The notes below the pieces were generated by a model. It did not search any database. It had not been told where the DNA came from and saw only the letters and a program-made list of their open reading frames with translations. From Diadema setosum (lineage: Eukaryota; Echinodermata; Echinoidea; Diadematoida; Diadematidae), in the NCBI GenBank assembly GCA_033980235.1, contig CM067066.1, forward strand, positions 29,190,976 through 29,254,975: a stretch of 64,000 nucleotides of DNA, read 5' to 3'. A program made the translations under genes and the position numbers. Shown here piece by piece: positions 32,896 to 45,330 of the stretch (the first letter of the stretch is position 1; each line of letters opens with the position of its first letter).

Positions 32896-35800
32896 GATGG
32901 ACGACTGATAGGATGGGAGCAAGGGAGAGAGAGAGAGAAATAAAAATGAAAGGATGGTAAACGACATAAATATTACAAAGAAAGATGAAAATAAAGAAAA
33001 TGGAAAGAGAGAGGATATGTAAAACCAAGAAAGGTTTGAATCAAGTATGAATGATGAGATGGTCTCATGTTTCCACAAATAATCTCAAACCAATCAAGTC
33101 CCATCAACTATATATTGCGTCGTTTGGCGATATTTCATTAAAAATAAACATTACTATTTAGTTTTATAGTATCTCATAAGTTAGAGAAAATAACATCGCT
33201 TTCATTTGAGCTTATTTTGTTCATACATAATTATCATCTCTGCCAAGGAAGGAAGACATTAGGTGATCATCGACGTTGGTTTGTCTGTTTGCACGATAAC
33301 TCAAAAAGTCGTGAACGGATTTGAATGAAACTTGTAGGAAAAGTTTTTAATGACAGAAGGAACATATGGTTCAATTTTGGTAGTGATCAGGGAATTGTTT
33401 TGGATACGAATTAATCGATCTTTCGGGCAGATAGGGTCAATGAACTTGGGAGTTAAAGCAGCGCGAATTTAAGGTTTGCATACTCGCTAAAGCGCGTGCT
33501 CTGCTGATCTGGCGGTCGAGGCGCCGCGTAGCTGGAAGCTGATGCCGTAAGAAAAAGACTTTTATATTGGGAAATAATTGGACGATTTTCAGCATGCGTG
33601 TATAATGGGTGGAAATGAGCTGCTTGGCGGAAGTCTGGGCTCTACGAGTGCTTTTCTATTTCTTTTGTTTCATTTTCAGAATTTTTAAATGCCAATTCAT
33701 AACTCTAGGATTCATGTTAAATTGGCGACACATTCTTTGTTTGTTTGTGTGTGTGTGTGTGCGCACGCGCGCGTGTGTGTTTTCTCTCTCAATGGCATAT
33801 TTTTGTATTTTTTAGATGCTCAGATAAAGCAAATTTAACCAGTTTCCTCTAACTTTTCTCCAGTACTAGATAATGTAGGGAATAGCGAACTATCAAGTTG
33901 GTATGGTGACGAGGTGATGATATGATGAAATGACTTCATAGTGGGATTCAAGAGCCAAAAATATAGAAACAACCCTGAGTTAAGTCAGGCTTCGTTCGTC
34001 AGGCAGGCAGTGAACACTCATCAACTGTCTCGCAAAGAGGAGTGCATTATTTATTGGTAATTAAAGTGTAATATGGACTGCTGATATCAGAAATGCAGAC
34101 CCCTTGACAATTTATGGCGTCCTTTGCATGCTTTCTGGGACTATAAGGGAAATAGATTGGACTGCTGATCACCTAAAGAGGGACATTTAATTTTCCCTCG
34201 ATTTTTTTATTATTATTATCATTTGCCGAGTAAACATTCTCCTAGATATAATGATATAAAAGGTAGAGAAATCAGAGTCATATAACGAGTCTTGATATCT
34301 TAGTTCATTTACAAACGCTTTGCAAACTGCTACCATCCCTTCTATCCATTCTTGTGTGTGAGTGTGTGTGTGTATGTGCGTGTGTTTAATGCCTGAGCGC
34401 AAGTCCGTAAAAATAATTAAGTACCCTTATAGTAATGTTTTTTTCTCTGCTGTGTTACAAAATGCATTCATTTTTAATTTGCCTAACCCTTGTCAATAGG
34501 ACTAAGATAATTTTTGAAGGCTATTATTTGAAGTGTACTTTACAGCAAATTTTAACATAATTATTATCCAGTCGAAAATTCGCTGAAGGAATATATGACA
34601 GAGATTTATGATTGTTAGTTTGTCCGTCTTTATGGATGAGAGGGATGAAAAGAACTAAGGGAGAAGAGGAAAATAAATAAGTAAGCCTACATGTATATCA
34701 TTTTTTGTATGGCTTAAGTCCGGGCAAATATTCTTCAACGGCTTAAGTCTGGGCAAATATTGTTCAACGACTTAATCATTATTGCTTAAACCCATTTACG
34801 ATAACAGTATTGACATTTCGGGTCTGACATTTGCATATCGAAATTTGCACTCTCGAAACACATGGTCGATAATAGGAAGTCGCTATGCTGTTATGGTTTC
34901 AAGTATCGCCAAAGGTATGATATTTTTTTTTTCTCTCTCTCTTTTTTTTTTTTAACACAGTCAAGATCAACAATTCACTTGGTTTTGCAACAGCACTCAT
35001 GAAAATAGATTTTTTTTTTTCGTCCGAATAGGAAACAGGACCTGTTAATTTGACGATCAACGGGGCAAATTGGGACAGTGTCCATAAAGGTCAAGATTCA
35101 GATTGACATCTCATCCTTCATACTAAACTGCAGTGCCTGACTAGATGATTTTTTAAGTAGCCCTCTCTAAATTCGAGGAGTGTACCTGATAGTTATCTAA
35201 TGTGTCCTCTACTTATCTGCGACGCTCAAGAGCGGGGGCAATGCTTCGAAATCGGGTCATGAGACGCAAGGTGGGAATAAGAGCCCAGTTCGAGGCACGT
35301 ACGGAGACCAACGACGAAACTCGAGTTACTTTTGCCGGGTTGTTTTCTGATTCGGAAGGTCGTTGCCTGCTAAGTGACAACACTCGTTACGAATACAATA
35401 CCAGTTCAGATGTATCTGGTCTGAAGCATTTCACATGTTCTAATTATGATTTATTTTCAGTTTTGGTAATTTTTCATCAACACTCATTTTGTTCATTTCA
35501 TGTCATTCTGTCATTTATGATTAATACCTGAAAGACAATATCATACAACAAATATTAATTTGATCCGAATATATTTTCCATAGATTAACTCGTACTCAAC
35601 GGGAAATAAGAATGGACTATAGTTCTGTGCACACCCGTTTTAATGATAACGGTATACCGTATTTCACGTTTCAACGGAGTGAAATTTCAGGTCCAAAATT
35701 TATTACCTACCTATCTTTATATACTCTATTGTTCGGCTATACGTTAAAATTGCGATACAGGGAAAGAAAACTGCCAGTCCCGATGACTAACTGCTATTGT

Positions 35801-36263
35801 GTTTTTTTTTTTCTTGGGAGCTACATCCTTAGGCAGGACAGGGCGGTATAGAGCATGTGAGCTATACACCTCAGGAATAGAGTGGGAGAAAAAGGGAGAG
35901 AACAACCAGAGAGGAAGAAAGATGGAGAGGTTAGAGACAATCGGACAGTTTGTTGATAAGTTACGAATATTTACTTTTTAGTTTATTTCATGTACCTCCT
36001 CTTAAAAAAAAAAAAATACATTAATCCTTGATGTCACAATAGCGGAACAATAATTAACGAAGAAAAAGAAATCGAATATTGAGCTCATTTTCCGATATCC
36101 TACAAACTTTCGCCGAGTGTTCCACTATCTTCTTTTTTTCTTTTTCTTTTTTTTTTTGCATTCGCTGGATGCACATATCCATTTTGAAAATCCCTCTTCA
36201 AGAAAGTAAATTCAATAAAGCTCAAATTTTGCTGCGCTCGGTTTCACCATGGAGATACAAACT
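32896..36263. other. Intergenic region upstream of the sulfotransferase; repeats, no supported gene
   Basis: Includes a GA-rich tract (32925-33015), a likely dispersed repeat at about 33235-33500 (ACGATAACTCAAAAAGTCGTG-type sequence), GT/GC microsatellites (33745-33780, 34360-34385), a two-copy 32-bp tandem (GGCTTAAGTC.GGGCAAATAT) at 34712-34775, and T-runs. The 5' UTR and promoter of the sulfotransferase presumably lie just right of 32895. Confidence 0.4.
35618..35801 (+). mobile_element. Diverged copy of pogo-like MITE (family of 52036-52225)
   Basis: Shares, in order, CCCGTT, AATTTCAGGTCC, TTCGGCTATACG..AAATT, CGATACAGGGAAAGAAAACTG and CCAGTCCCGATGACT with the intact copy at 52036-52225. 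Its ends are eroded, so limits are approximate. Confidence 0.65.
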
Positions 36264-36620
36264 TTAGCGACATGAATAAACAAAGGAGCGGTCTATCGTC
36301 ATGCTCCTTGTTTCACCAAGGAGTTTGTTTTCACACGTCGAGAGTGTGCACGCTTTACCAATATGTGGTATCTCCTTGACGTCATACAATAAATAATTAT
36401 TGAGGTAGGTGGCAAGGTACTGATTTAAATACACCGGAGTGGTTGTCATGGCAACACTCATAGCTGTTTCGCCTTGATAGCGTGACAAGCAGATATCCAA
36501 GAGGGAAACATGAAACTTATTTCCTTGACGTCTATCCATGGGTGACCGAGCGTTCACTCCACCGACAAATATCGCACTTGACATATTCTCGAATGACAAA
36601 CAGTCAGGATCAGTTTAAGG
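36264..36620 (-). CDS. Possible terminal exon of an unidentified gene
   Basis: A minus-strand frame from about 36585 to a TAA/TAG-type stop at 36264 encodes NMSSAIFVGGVNARSPMD...HVSLLDICLSRYQGETA...YLNQYLATYLNNYLLYD. Composition is balanced and looks coding, unlike neighbouring low-complexity frames. A CATTCGAG acceptor precedes it. No domain is recognised. It may follow the exon at 36892-37012. Confidence 0.4.
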
Positions 36621-36891
36621 TTAATTGCATGGAATGGAAGATGTGGTGATCATGATGAAGTGTGGGCCAAAGGCAGGTGCGGGTGTAAAATTGCGGCATA
36701 TTAAGCCTTCTTCCACATCACTTGTCTATAGTTACATCAAGCTTTCCTGACTGTATATTTTTCATGGTATGGGTCTTGAAGTAAGCGCATTTTTTTTTTT
36801 TTTTTGGTCGGGTTTTTCCTGCGCAATTTTCCGGTGATGTAAAGATAGCGTAAGAGCTAGGAATCGATAAGAATGATCGGTGTATTGCTTA

Positions 36892-37012
36892 CTTCAATTT
36901 GACCGTCGATGTTGGAGCGGTAATTACCGAATATTTTGGAGATCACACCTGCACCAGCATGAGTACGGTATAGGACCTCGCTCCTGAACTGTGGTACGAA
37001 CTTTCCCTTGCT
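36892..37012 (-). CDS. Possible internal exon of the same unidentified gene
   Basis: After an acceptor TTACAATCTAG, the minus strand encodes KGKFVPQFRSEVLYRTHAG and VISKIFGNYRSNIDGQIE, then a GTAAGC donor. Balanced composition and correct splice signals on both sides support an exon. The family is not recognised. Confidence 0.4.
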
Positions 37013-37062
37013 AGATTGTAATTTGTTGGTTTTCCACTCACCTGTTTTAGATTCAACCCATT

Positions 37063-37106
<44 letters not shown>

Positions 37107-37278
37107 TGTGTATGGGGGGGGGGGACATGGCGTTCATTTGAATATTTATCACACTGGTGATAGTCATGCATCTAGACAATTTTAAATGTATTAAAAAACA
37201 CACAACAAAACCAATATGTAAAAACCGGCCACAATGTCGTCCCGCCTCCAAGAGGACAAACCCCGGATCTGCCATAAA

Positions 37279-37337
<59 letters not shown>

Positions 37338-38213
37338 GTATGAACCCATAGCATTGACTCTTAATTTCTGATTGTTTATATAGAAAGAGATTCTCTCTGA
37401 TTTGGGGAATTAGGGGCGGCTTGGGGATCACCCAAAGGAGAATTGTGCTTCTTTTATCAGATAATCACTCGCCAAGATTCGTGAAAATTGACGTGCATTA
37501 TTTATGAAAAACAGATGAAAATGTGTTAATTAGCCCCTAATTAGTACTGGATCCCAAGAGAACACCCCTTGACCTGCCATAAACAAACTTGAAAATAATT
37601 ATACTCACTGAGGTATTTACTCAAAGCAGTTCTCATTTAAGAAGTTAAAGATTCTTTAATCCAGGGGTGCTGGGTTGCCTACCCCCCCCCCCCCCCCCCG
37701 AATAGTTCAAGTATGATTCTATCATCCGAGCAACAATATTTGATGATAGATTCGACATTTGATGCGTTTTCAGAAAGGATGAAACTGAGAAAATGTGAGA
37801 ATTGGCTCCATTTTACATCGGGTCGGGGCCACCCCTATCTGTGGCACACTTGAAACTGCACTATGAACAATCGTACTTTATCTGACAATCGTACTATTAT
37901 ACTTTACAGCATTTTAGCTCTAGTATCATCTCTGGTTTTACAGGGAAGATATTTTCTGTAAAGACTCTAAAATTTGGGGCTTCCAAATATTTGGCCATAT
38001 GGTACCCAAATACACATTCTCTCACCCGATAGGATAGTAGCCGAAAAATGAAAATGTGAAATTGATGCCGATTGGTCCACTAGTCACTGGACATGGAGGG
38101 GGCGCCCTGGATCCCCCATGAATTGAACAAACTTGAATCTATGCAGTCACCTCTGTATTACTATAATAACACTTTCTAGGCTTAGCTTTGTGATATCTGG
38201 TTGTGAAGATTAT

Positions 38214-38216
<3 letters not shown>
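37013..38216. other. Non-coding stretch with GT/AC and poly-C microsatellites
   Basis: (GT)n at 37067-37100, (CA)n at 37281-37335 and a run of about 19 C at 37682-37700. Open frames here arise from dinucleotide repeats. No gene is seen. Confidence 0.6.

Positions 38217-38258
<42 letters not shown>
38216..38258. repeat. TA microsatellite, left of the palindrome
   Basis: Uninterrupted (TA)n of about 42 bases. Confidence 0.95.
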
Positions 38259-38262
<4 letters not shown>

Positions 38263-38336
38263 TGGGTATATATCCGTCGGGAATATATGGTTTGTTGAGG
38301 GTCGAAAAGTGCTCAATGCTGTAAAGCAGAGCATAT

Positions 38337-38440
38337 TAGGCGTACCTGTGTTTTGGTGCCTTGTCTGCTACCGGCGGTTTCACGCTGTCGCGACAGCGTG
38401 AAACCGCCGGTAGCAGACAAGGCACCAAAACACAGGTACG

Positions 38441-38444
<4 letters not shown>
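38337..38444. repeat. Perfect 108-bp palindrome (54-bp arms, no spacer)
   Basis: Arms 38337-38390 and 38391-38444 are exact reverse complements meeting at GCTGTCG/CGACAGC. There is no mismatch in 54 pairs. The arm sequence (GTACCTGTGTTTTGGTGCC, GCTACCGGCGGTTTCACG) is far more GC-rich than its flanks. It directly abuts (TA)n on the right. It could be a hairpin-type MITE in a TA array, a replication-generated inverted duplication, or an assembly fold-back. Confidence 0.9.

Positions 38445-38523
<79 letters not shown>
38444..38523. repeat. TA microsatellite, right of the palindrome
   Basis: (TA)n of about 76 bases, broken only at its right end. Confidence 0.95.
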
Positions 38524-38524
<1 letters not shown>

Positions 38525-40649
38525 TCATGTATGTACAGTATATTGACGATTTTTTAATCTGGGGATTTTGTCCATCCGAACAATTGAGATCCTATCACTG
38601 TCAGGATGCTACCTTCCAAGTTTGGTAAAAATGGAGAAAAACCCCACAACGGACGACGAAAGACAGACGACGCATGACGAAACAAAAACAAACAAACAAA
38701 CAAACAAACAGACATGCGCTTCAATGAGCATGAGCTTCGAGAAGTAGCGAGAGGGCGAAGTAGTATAGGACCTACGTGGTGTCTACATTTCTGTGCATGC
38801 ATCCGGTAATATTAATTGCTGCAGCAATTTCATTTATGGCCAAAGACGGTTAGTATTAATTGACATCGTATAGAAGCTATGAAACACACAAGAATTATTA
38901 ATCTGTAGTTTGCTGTACCAAAACTGTGCGTGGTCCCTATAATTGCTCAGCGTCGACTCAATAGTAGGCCCAAGCTCAAAATGGAGTCCATTCGAGCAGC
39001 TTGATAACTACATGTTTTAGTATACAACTGTACTGCCTTCCGACAGATAAAACGAAGGAACTGTAGACTATCACAGTTGCGCAATACTGGCGTCACACTA
39101 TCCCGAAATTGAGCAAAGATGGACATCAGACGATAGAAGAAATGATAAAATTATCCTCTGATCGTAAACATCCGGTCATTCGCGGTTAAGCCATCGGATG
39201 ACCACCGGTGGAGTTTAAATCCAAGGGACCAACTTTGTGAGCGGAGGCAAAAACTTTCGCAGAGGCAAAAAGAAAAAGAAAGAAAGAAAGAAAGAAAAGT
39301 GCCCATCAAGACTAAGCGGTAGTTCACATTGTCATCTTCTGTTAATTTCTGGACGCTGTGACACTATTCTAGGCGTAATCTCAGCAGGTAGTCACGAAGA
39401 TTACAAATTACAAGGAATACCATGTATCATGATTCATTCTCTTCGTGTCAAATACCTCGATCAGTACCATTTATACGACTTCCAGAATTTCAAGGAAATT
39501 CTACCATTCTGCCAATTTTTGTTATTCTTTCACTACGCTTACAGATAATAAACTTATCCGTGATTGTACTTTATGGACTCTTGCTCCATCACTTTTCTCT
39601 CCTTGCATCTTTGTTTGTAGAAGACTGAAAGCTCTGTATGATCTCACACGTTTATTAATCAATAAAAGTGATAACAGTGCTTTCACTTACCTAATAAGGT
39701 GAGGTGTCGTGTGGCTGGAAAAAGTAACAGATGATAACTGACAAAAGAGCAAAACAAGATCGGCACTCTAACGAAGATCCAGTCGATGCCGGGAACCGTC
39801 GTCATTTGCTTGCTTCGCCTTCACTATCTTTTCCTCTTCGTATGGCAAGAGACAAAATTGCGCGTCGCCCCTCAACGACGAGCCGAGCCAGAGTGACGAG
39901 CTTCGCGGTGTGTATTCACCGCACGTGCCCACACGTACATGTACGGTTCGACCCATGAAGCAACTGGATCGATTAGAGAGGGGGAGGGAGCGATTCCATC
40001 AGCGTGTCTCATATAGCGGGCTGTATGGGCCATTAATATGTACAACCAAGGAGGTAAAGTCTCTCATTGGTTACAACTACATGCAACTATAATTATATCA
40101 CACATCCATAGATTGAATCATGGACGTGGTAGGGTCCATGATTGGATGTATCAGAACGCAGGAAAGTGCAATCACACTACTAGGTAACAGCACAGCCGCA
40201 AAATACATGTATTGTTGTCACTTGTGCATGCAATGTACGAATGATAGAATTGTAGGGTGTCACCATGTGTTATATATCTCCATGGTTTTACCCAATCAGA
40301 GGATGCAAGAAACTATGCACCCACTCCTTCACGCAGCACATACACGATTGCTAAAAGAGAAGAAAAATACATTTATTCTACTCAACAGTCGTTTCTTATG
40401 ATTTTCAAAGTTATGGATATCGTCATCGATCAAACGTAAGCAAAGGCTTGTGATATCAGGAAGGGGAAACCGTGAAAATGAAATGTTTGCAAGAATTGCA
40501 TTGAAGCCTTGATCGATAGGTTTGCAGGCAAACACCGCATTGGGATTTAGTGTTCATTGGAGACTCTGCACAATGTAAACAAGACTACTCTCTTCTCCTT
40601 TATTTGCTCATTTCTTCCTTGGCAAATTATTGCAGTAACTGGTGAGAAT
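38524..40649. other. Intergenic region, no gene seen
   Basis: 38540-38700 resembles a widespread invertebrate dispersed repeat (CTTCCAAGTTTGGTAAAAATGGA then GACGGACGACGA-like sequence). A GAAA microsatellite lies at 39268-39297. 39770-39960 is CpG-rich and could be promoter-like, but no exon is supported. Confidence 0.35.
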
Positions 40650-41006
40650 TTAAAGGCATAATTTACCATTTGCAGATGAAAGCATTAGTGCTATAAAATA
40701 GTTCTAAAATGTGAGTTAGGGATAGAAACAACCACTGTCAAAATTTGAATCCGTATAATCGATGTTAAGTGTTGTTAAATACACAAAATGTGAACAATAG
40801 TTATAATAAAAAAATTTCCAGACTAAACCGTATACAGTTACGGTTTATTGAGAAAAACCCTGATATCTCCTTATATTTTAGGTTTTATTGCAAATATTTC
40901 ATATGGTAGGATGTTTTATGATACAACAGACCTACACATATGCATCAAATATGATATCTTGAAAATTTTTGAAATCACTGCTCCCAAAGGTAAACTGGAC
41001 CTTTAA
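40650..41006. mobile_element. TTAA-flanked foldback MITE (copy D)
   Basis: TTAA at 40650-40653 and 41003-41006. The left end AGGCATAATTTACCATTTGC and the right end, reverse-complemented AGGTCCAGTTTACCTTTGGG, are inverted. Body symmetry is weaker than in the other copies. The body differs from the other families. Confidence 0.65.
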
Positions 41007-41093
41007 GGGTAAATGGTGGTAATTATCATTTTTTAATCATGATAATTTCAGCCTGAATCTGAAACGGTATAGCACCTCAATTCATTGTATACA

Positions 41094-41094
<1 letters not shown>

Positions 41095-41130
<36 letters not shown>

Positions 41131-41144
41131 GGGGGGGGGGGGGG
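41095..41144. repeat. GT microsatellite followed by poly-G
   Basis: (GT)n of about 34 bases running directly into a run of G. It lies between two foldback MITEs. Confidence 0.95.
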
Positions 41145-41271
41145 TTGTGTCTCGAGTATTCTTCTGTCTGAATCATCAATCTTACGAGCATCTGATTTTT
41201 CCCCCGAGTGTTGTGATTGGTGTAAATGGGTGCATACATTCGACGGATTCACAATTGAGTAATGGTTCACG

Positions 41272-41699
41272 TTAAAGGGATGGTACAATTTCGGTTGAGA
41301 TGAGGCTTGAGGTTTCCAACTTTATTTTTTGTAAGCTGATTTTTATTTTCAGATAATGAGAAACATATTATCAATACGGAAAAGCATATACTTCTAAGAC
41401 GAATTCGAAGTTAATTTGATGAAAATTGGTTTCGAAATGGCTGAGATATATCCCAAACAATGTGATCCTACTGAAAGGTGGGACCCACTTTTATAAGGAT
41501 CACTTTGTTTTACTTTGTTTTTTGGATATCTCAACCACTTCAAAACTGATTTTTATCAAATAAACTTCGAAGTCCCCCTAGAATTGTATATGCATAACAT
41601 TTCATAAATTTCAAAGTACATGTATCTCACCAAAAAAAAAAAAAAAAAAAAGTTAAAGGCTGAATCCTCACCTCAACCAATACTATACCAACCCTTTAA
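41272..41699. mobile_element. TTAA-flanked foldback MITE (copy E, same family as C)
   Basis: TTAA at 41272-41275 and 41696-41699. Ends: AGGGATGGTACAATTTCGGT on the left, reverse-complemented AGGGTTGGTATAGTATTGGT on the right. The centre contains GGTGGGACCCACTTTT. The body matches copy C at 22777-23161 along most of its length, with an added A-run at 41632-41651. Confidence 0.85.
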
Positions 41700-42154
41700 T
41701 GGATCGACCGGCCCACCATAGCCTCACCCACGAGCAGTTCAGTGGCAAACACATGCATGTGACTCTCTCGCTGCTAATATAATCTGATGAGTTAGGAATT
41801 TGGGTAGATGGAAAGACCCATGCAACGCCTGATCGGAATTTGAATCAGATAAGGGAATAGGAGGCAATAATTGTCAACAACATGTGCATCAAGCACTTCT
41901 AATGATTAAACTACCAATACATGATGAAAATATCTATGCATATAAAGCGCAGCATGAGCCTAGGTGGTACCAGCTCATACTTTTTAACCCAAGAGATAAC
42001 TCACAATAACAACGTGGATATTCTAAGAGCTTATGGAGATTGCCAGGATATTATGTAACAACATCGTCGGATGCGAAGATGCGAGTTCAGCAAGTCGAAC
42101 CCAAAACCCAAGTCAATTCGACCGAGCCAGCAAAAATCCGGATCTGCGGCATCG

Positions 42155-44761
42155 GGTAAATTGGCACCTCGTCTACAACCACCCTGTCCACTGTCCACCT
42201 AGTCTAATGCCATCTCGTCTAAACTCACTTCGTCTACTACCAACTCGTCCACCAAGCATTTTGTCTATATGCCAAATAGTCTAATTGTCATTTCGTCTAC
42301 TAGCCATTTTATCTAATGTCCAATTTGTCTAAGTCACATTTCGTCTAACACCCATTATGTCTATTGACCATTTCGTCTATTAATCATAAGGTCTATGAAT
42401 AAAATAGTCTACAGCTCATTTTGTCTAATAGCCAATTGGTCTACAACTCATTGTCTAATAGTCAATTAGTCTAATAACCAGTCAGTCTACTCCCAACTGG
42501 TCTACTGCCAACTGGTCTACTCCCAATTGGTCTAATCCCAACTGGTCTACACCCAACTGGTCTACTCCCAACTCGTCTACTGCCAACTCATCTACTGCCA
42601 ACTCGTCTACTGCCAACTCGTCTACTGCCAACTAGTCTACTCCCAACTGGTCTACTACTAGTTATAGTTATAGTTGTTTTTTTTTTTTTTTTTTTGTTAT
42701 TTAAGTCTGCTTCATCCAGTTTCTTTTTTCCAGTGAAATAGGTTGAACACTCTTGGTGCCCCATTTGGTTTAAATTTTTATGTTCTAATTATGACAATTT
42801 TTTAGGAGAAAAAGATAATGTCACAGTGTGAAAAACTTGCTGTATTATTTTTGTGGTGGATGTGTAATTTATATCAGAAGCAATCATGCAGCATTTATAT
42901 GTCCAAACTTCAACACTCCATCCATTCAACTTTGATACACAATCATAAGTATGGTAAAAAATGAAAAGGAACACATAAGAAGTACATTATCAGTATTGTT
43001 TATTCCGTCTGCCACGTACTGATGTATGTTAACGGTTAAATGCACAAAAAAAAAAGGTTGAAACATATACACAAAAATATGATTCATGTACAATATATAG
43101 CTACTACTAAGATGAATAATTTACTTGCCTGCAATGTACTCAATACACGTTTCGCGAGGAACCCTAAATAAGCATTTATATGTCCAAACTTCAACACTCC
43201 ATCCATTCAACTTTGATACACAATCATAAGTATTTTAAAAATAAAAAGGAACACTTTAGAAGTACATTATCAGTATTTTTTATTCTGTCTGCCACGTACT
43301 GATGTATGTAAACGGTTAAATGCACAAAAAAGGTTGAAACATATACACAAAAATATGATTCATGTACAATATATAGCTACTACTAAGATGAATAATTTAC
43401 TTGCCTGCAATGTACTCAATGTGATACACGTTTCGTGAGGAACCCTAAATAAGCTCAAAGGTGCCCCGCCACCCAGTACTCAAATCTGTTCAGCATATCT
43501 TTGAAAATTGATCAAAATTAAGTTTACAATAACATTTTGTAAACACATGATTTAAATGCATTAAAACTTGATATTCAAGGAAACAGTAAAATGTGACTAG
43601 CGCCATTCCATGTGGAATCTGGATTCAATTTTTGTTTACAATGCTTTGGAGTATCCATCCTTAGTCGTGAGAGATGCATATTGAGGTCATCGTCATGTTT
43701 CAAAATCATTTTCTTCAAACACAAGGGTGTGATAATGGCTCTACATTATGTTTATCCTGTTGGTAACATTTTGTGGAATTGCGCCCTAATGTAACATCGA
43801 GAATAGTACTAACATAACGGTTTGTTTTACCTAGGCTACCTATTTCCAAATTGACCCAAAATAATGTGATTATGGAAATGGCTCAATGTATCTCGAAGGC
43901 GGGGTTGCTGACAATTAGTTTGTGATGGAGGATTGTAACTGAGCTAGTTTATCATTATTTAGATATTTACGGCCAGAATGTAGACTGGATAGTCATGTCT
44001 CACCATTGATTAGTATGTCTTTATATTCAGCATAATGGGGTGCGGAATAATTAACAACTAGAATAGTCTAATATTGATTTTTGTGCTAATCAAGGGCAGG
44101 GTTTAATATGAATAGTTCATGACAGTGAGACGAACTGGAAACTAGACAGAGTGGTATATTCATTATCAGCATGACCAGATGGAAATGATCAGTTTGGGTA
44201 AATTGTTGAGAGTAAAACTATATCAGTTGGGAGTACACCAATTGGGTATAGACGAGTATAGACCAATTGGGAGTAGACAAGTTGGGAGTAGACCAATTGG
44301 GAGTAGACCAGTTGGGAGTAGACCAGTTGGGAGTAGACCAATTGGGAGTAGACGAGTTGGGAGTAGACCAGATGGGTATAGACCATAATTGGGTATGGAC
44401 AAACTAAGGGTTGGACGATATAATAACTAGACAAAGTGAATGTAGACTAAATGACTTGTAGACGAGGTGGGAGTAGACTAACTAGTAGTAGACGAAATAG
44501 ATATTAGACGACATGGCAAATAGACATTGTGAGTGTAGACGATTTGGCTATTAGATCAATTGTTTTGTAGACGAAATGCTCCTTAGACGAGTTGGGTATT
44601 AGACAGTACGGGTAGTGGGCAAAGTGACTATTAGACAATATGGGTACTGGACAAAACGAGTTGTAGACCAAATGGGTATTAGACGAATCGGTAATAGACG
44701 ATATGCCAGTAGACCAATTGGAAAATGGACATAGTGGCTGTAGACGAGGTCACTATAAACC
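42155..44761. mobile_element. TU-like foldback transposon with 15-bp repeat arms and 8-bp target duplication
   Basis: Flanked by CGGCATCG at 42147-42154 and again at 44762-44769. The ends GGTAAATTGGCACCTCGTC and, reverse-complemented, GGTTTATAGTGACCTCGTC are inverted. Each arm (about 42170-42660 and 44215-44745) is a tandem array of a 15-bp unit, TCCCAACTGGTCTAC, with drifting variants; the right array is its reverse complement. The 1.5-kb centre contains a 281-bp tandem duplication and no transposase frame. This matches the architecture of sea-urchin TU elements (long inverted repeats with an outer domain of 15-bp direct repeats). It is non-autonomous as it stands. Confidence 0.88.
42891..43452. 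repeat. Tandem duplication of 281 bp inside the TU-like element
   Basis: Copy 1 (42891-43171) and copy 2 (43172-43452) start GCATTTATATGTCCAAACTT and end ACCCTAAATAA. They differ only by a few substitutions, a shorter A-run and a 5-bp insertion in copy 2, so the duplication is recent. Confidence 0.92.
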
Positions 44762-45330
44762 CGGCATCGTACATTCCCCCTGATAGAAATGTTGGTGTCA
44801 GGGAACGTCTTTTATGTGTAGGGTAGTTCTTTTCAAATTTATGATCACGGTTCAATTCTCAATTTTCAATTTCAATGAATTTGAGGTCAGAGGCTTATTG
44901 TGATTCTCACGCATTTAACATTAATTTTACACTGTCAATCTATAAAGCCGTAGATACACGTACCCATCTATTTTTCTTTTTCTTGCCTGTAATCAAAGTG
45001 AAATACACGCTACTGTATCTCAGGCTGTATCTTCAGATTGACAGTAAAATTATTTCAGAATTTAAATCTTTATGACTGAAATTCTGAAATCATTTTACGA
45101 ACAGCAGGCCCTTTATTATGTACATAATATTATAACAATATCACAATCGTTTCTCTGGTGGCTCGTTCAGGCCTCTCAAATCTTTAGATTTGAAATCTCA
45201 GGGGCCCGAAAAAGGAATGTATCGGCCCGAAATTTAAGGAAACATAACAAACCATTTTGAATCTTAGCTGCCCAATCGGGCCATTGTCGATAATGAAGAT
45301 TCCATTGAATTATAATACATGTGTATTTCC
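44762..45330. other. Short non-coding stretch between TU-like element and LINE tail
   Basis: No gene or element end is seen beyond the target-site duplication at its left end. Confidence 0.4.

Noticed and set aside
32896..33078. Longer N-terminus for the HS3ST-like protein
   Set aside because: The extra 61 residues are a Phe/Ser/Leu-rich translation of a GA-rich tract; the Met at 32895 directly precedes a good signal anchor.
37157..37431. Open frames made of His-Thr or Cys-Val repeats
   Set aside because: Translations of GT/AC microsatellites, not proteins.
44179..44434. Repetitive peptides (SRPVG or SQLVY repeats) on both strands
   Set aside because: The 15-bp units of the TU-like arm are a multiple of three and stay open by chance; opposite-strand frames are equally long.
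42155..44745. CRISPR-like array
   Set aside because: Units are contiguous 15-mers without unique spacers and occur in inverted arms with a target duplication, in an animal genome.
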